Source: Variovorax boronicumulans
GTDB lineage: Bacteria > Pseudomonadota > Gammaproteobacteria > Burkholderiales > Burkholderiaceae_C
Reading direction: 5' to 3'
NCBI RefSeq assembly: GCF_007677875.1
Contig: NZ_VEDO01000016.1
Coordinates: 79,121-143,120 of the forward strand
DNA: 64,000 nt
Below the pieces are notes generated by a model. It made no database searches and was not told the DNA's origin. It was given only the letters and a program-made list of their open reading frames with translations. Within the stretch, counting starts at the first letter, position 1, and every line of letters starts with the position of its first letter. The translations under genes and the position numbers were made by a program. Below, piece by piece: positions 62,208-64,000 of the stretch.

Positions 62208-63056
62208 TCAGGGCCATTGGGGGATCGGCTCGTCCTTGAGTTGGCCGCGCAGTGCGGCGTAGTCGGGCACGATGGAGGCCACCGTGTCCCAGAAGCGGGG
62301 GCTGTGGTCCATCACGCGCAGGTGGCTCAGCTCGTGCACGACCACGTAGTCGATGATGGACAGGCGCAGGTGGATCAGCCGCCAGTTCAGCCGGATCGCG
62401 CCGCTGCTGCTGGCGCTTCCCCAGCGCGTGCCGGCGCTGGACAGCGTGAGCCGGGTCCACTGCACGCCCAGCTGCGGCGCGTAGTGCTGCAGCCGTTCGG
62501 TGAACAGGAGCTTGGCCTGGCGCATGAGCCAGGCCTGCACGGTGTCGCGGATCTGCTCGGGTGCGGCGCTGCCAGGCAGGGCCAGCTGCAACAGGCCGCG
62601 TTCGGCGTCCAGCGCGGCACCGCCGCTGCCCGCGAAGCGGTGGCTCGGGTCGAGCACGAGCCGAATGCCCTCGCCCAGGAAGGGCAGTTCGGCGCCGTCC
62701 TGCCAGACGATGCGCGCTTGCGCCATGCGCTGTTGCCGGTCCTGGGCCTCGCCGAGCTTGCGCAGGATCCAGCCGCTCTTGTCGCGCACGGCGTTGTCCA
62801 CCTCGGCGAGCGGCACCCAGCGCGGCGCGCTGACGACCAGACCGTCGGCCGCGACCACGAAGCCGATGCTGCGCCGCCTGGCGCGCTTGAACAGGTAGTC
62901 GACCACGGCCGGGCCGAGCACGGCCTGGCGGTTGGCCTGCGGATGGGAGAAGCGCACGGCACTGCCTGCCGGTGCCAGCGGCGCGGCCGGTGCGCTGGGT
63001 TCCGGTGACGGCGGTGGCGCGAAGAAGTCGAGCGCCAGCTGGACCAGGGGCTTCAC
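62208..63056 (-). CDS. YgjP/DUF45-type M48 metal-dependent hydrolase
   Basis: The 282-aa cytoplasmic protein has the family core SSAGTRWGSASSSG, AIRLNWRLIHL and the zinc motif VVHELSHLRVMDHSPRFW (HExxH plus downstream residues). It opens with a Pro/Ala-rich stretch. The GTG start at 63056 overlaps the plsC stop (GTGA). YgjP-like proteins are often next to plsC in betaproteobacteria; their substrate is not firmly established. Confidence 0.88.
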   Translation of the reverse strand: MKPLVQLALDFFAPPPSPEPSAPAAPLAPAGSAVRFSHPQANRQAVLGPAVVDYLFKRARRRSIGFVVAADGLVVSAPRWVPLAEVDNAVRDKSGWILRKLGEAQDRQQRMAQARIVWQDGAELPFLGEGIRLVLDPSHRFAGSGGAALDAERGLLQLALPGSAAPEQIRDTVQAWLMRQAKLLFTERLQHYAPQLGVQWTRLTLSSAGTRWGSASSSGAIRLNWRLIHLRLSIIDYVVVHELSHLRVMDHSPRFWDTVASIVPDYAALRGQLKDEPIPQWP

Positions 63057-63829
63057 TTCAAGCCCGGGTAGGCCTCGGGGTCGAGCCGGTGCATCTCGGA
63101 TTCGATCCAGGCCTGCACCTCGCGCATGAGTTCGTCGGCCTGGCGACCCTCGGTGGGAATCGGCTTGCCGATGGAGATGTCGACGATGCCGGGCCGCTTG
63201 ACGAAGGCCTTGCGCGGCCAGCACTTGGCTGAGGTTACGGCGATCGGCACGACGGGCGCACCGCAGGCGATCGCGAGCCGCGTGCCGCCCGACTTGTAGT
63301 TGCCGACGCCGCCGCGCGGGATGCGCGTGCCCTCGGGGAACATGATGACCCAGTTGCCCTGCTTGAGCAGGCGGCGGCCCTGCTGCACGACCTTGGCGAA
63401 GGCGCGGGCGCCTTGCGAGCGGTCGATGTGGATCATGTCCATGCGGGCCATGGACCAGCCGAAGAACGGGATGTAGAGCAGCTCGCGCTTGAACACGTAG
63501 GCCAGCGGGTGCGGCATGATGGCCGGCATCACCAGCGTCTCCCAGGTCGACTGGTGCTTGACCAGCAGCACGGCGGCGTCGAGCGCGCCATGCGGCAGGT
63601 TCTCGAAGCCCGTGATGCGGTTGCGGATGCCCAGGATCCACTGGCCGCCGCTGACGGCGGTCTTGAGCCAGCCTGCGCAGATCCAGTACATGCGCGTGGG
63701 GCTCACGAACAGCGAGGCGATGATCGCGAAGGTGGCCCAGGGCACGATGGTGACCACCATCCAGAGCAGGTGCAACACCGAGCGCACGAAGGCCAGCAGC
63801 CAGGCGCCGGGGGAGAGGCCGTTTCTCAT
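63053..63829 (-). CDS. plsC: 1-acyl-sn-glycerol-3-phosphate acyltransferase
   Basis: PlsC acylates lysophosphatidate to phosphatidate at the inner membrane. The 258-aa protein has two N-terminal hydrophobic stretches (about residues 12-45), the catalytic block VKHQSTWETL (HX4E variant of HX4D, seen in this group), and the substrate block MFPEGTRIPRGG. The ATG at 63829 begins MRNGLSPGAWLL; further upstream the frame runs into a tandem repeat and is not credible as coding. No good Shine-Dalgarno is seen, because the repeat occupies that position. It is the second PlsC homologue in the window. Confidence 0.92.
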   Translation of the reverse strand: MRNGLSPGAWLLAFVRSVLHLLWMVVTIVPWATFAIIASLFVSPTRMYWICAGWLKTAVSGGQWILGIRNRITGFENLPHGALDAAVLLVKHQSTWETLVMPAIMPHPLAYVFKRELLYIPFFGWSMARMDMIHIDRSQGARAFAKVVQQGRRLLKQGNWVIMFPEGTRIPRGGVGNYKSGGTRLAIACGAPVVPIAVTSAKCWPRKAFVKRPGIVDISIGKPIPTEGRQADELMREVQAWIESEMHRLDPEAYPGLK

Positions 63830-64000
63830 CGCCGGGCCGCCCCAAGATGAGAATCGCCCCCTCGGGGGGCAGCGGACCTCGCGCAGCGGGGAAGCGTGGG
63901 GGCTTTTCTCATCGCCGGGCCGCCCCAAGATGGGAAGCGCCCCCTCGGGGGGCAGCGGACCTCGCGCAGCGGGGAAGCGTGGGGGCTTTTCTCATCGCCG
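63825..64000. repeat. 83-bp tandem repeat, two full copies plus a partial third
   Basis: The unit beginning CTCATCGCCGGGCCGCCCCA and ending GGGGGCTTTT occurs at 63825-63907 and 63908-63990, with a third copy beginning at 63991 and leaving the window. The two full copies differ at only two positions (GAGAAT against GGGAAG). Each contains an inverted segment GCCCCCTCGGGGGGC. The first copy includes the plsC start codon. It resembles GC-rich intergenic elements of Comamonadaceae. Confidence 0.92.

Noticed and set aside
63830..63928. N-terminal extension of plsC into the repeat
   Set aside because: The extra 33 residues are translated tandem repeat with no membrane or acyltransferase features.

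Overview
The window is a GC-rich, densely coded chromosome segment. It has long ATGA/GTGA-coupled operons, a dcw cluster ending in lpxC, an Hc1/BPH1-type alanine/lysine-rich histone-like protein and a PEP-CTERM protein. This points to a betaproteobacterium of the order Burkholderiales, most likely family Comamonadaceae. That placement rests on recognised gene order and protein families, not on a 16S gene. I see no rRNA, tRNA, CRISPR array, prophage or insertion sequence.

Layout. (1) 1-7.6 kb, + strand: end of the division/cell-wall cluster murG(partial)-murC-ddl-ftsQ-ftsA-ftsZ-lpxC plus a 58-aa membrane protein. (2) 7.6-15.4 kb, - strand: a YefM/YoeB toxin-antitoxin pair with its own operator, lying downstream of a tightly coupled operon yqiA-rnb-tonB-aroE-mtgA-plsC-cdsA-like-ruvC. 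(3) 15.6-22.8 kb, + strand: an exported cyclase-family protein, a diguanylate cyclase, rodA, tldD, and a DAHP synthase preceded by an aromatic-rich leader peptide and attenuator. (4) 22.8-30.4 kb: mpl (-), then a hypothetical gene, a TlpA-type thioredoxin, accB, accC, prmA, a DUF3426 protein and a PfkB-type kinase (+). (5) 30.4-40.6 kb, - strand: histone H1-like gene, nrdB, nrdA with a pair of NrdR-like boxes, then ampD-pilR-pilS-PP0621-ccsA. (6) 40.7-45.5 kb: ffh (+), then a PEP-CTERM protein and a Tat-exported metallophosphoesterase (-), followed by a decayed methyltransferase tail. (7) 45.5-56.2 kb, - strand: LysR regulator, purine nucleoside permease-like lipoprotein, opgH, the glrR-qseG-glrK two-component cluster, miaB, a small periplasmic protein and another LysR. 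(8) 56.2-64 kb: a UraD/5-hydroxyisourate-hydrolase-like fusion, MFS exporter, LysR, FUSC exporter, a hypothetical protein, a YgjP-type metallopeptidase and plsC, whose start abuts an 83-bp tandem repeat running off the window.

Main points of interest. The most striking signal is between glrR and opgH. A near-consensus sigma-54 promoter, a perfect-consensus IHF site and three copies of an 18-bp dyad matching the GlrR recognition pattern TGTC-N10-GACA together look like a complete enhancer-dependent promoter driving opgH (periplasmic glucan synthesis). The adjacent GlrR carries GAFTDA instead of GAFTGA in its sigma-54 contact loop. The second is a textbook attenuator before the DAHP synthase: a 24-codon leader in which seven of eight consecutive codons are Phe, Tyr or Trp, a terminator, and an exact 7-nt antiterminator complement. 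The third is a UraD fusion whose 5-hydroxyisourate hydrolase domain has lost every recognised catalytic residue.

Much of the rest is conserved core biology: peptidoglycan and lipid A synthesis, fatty-acid initiation, nucleotide reduction, protein targeting and envelope maintenance.
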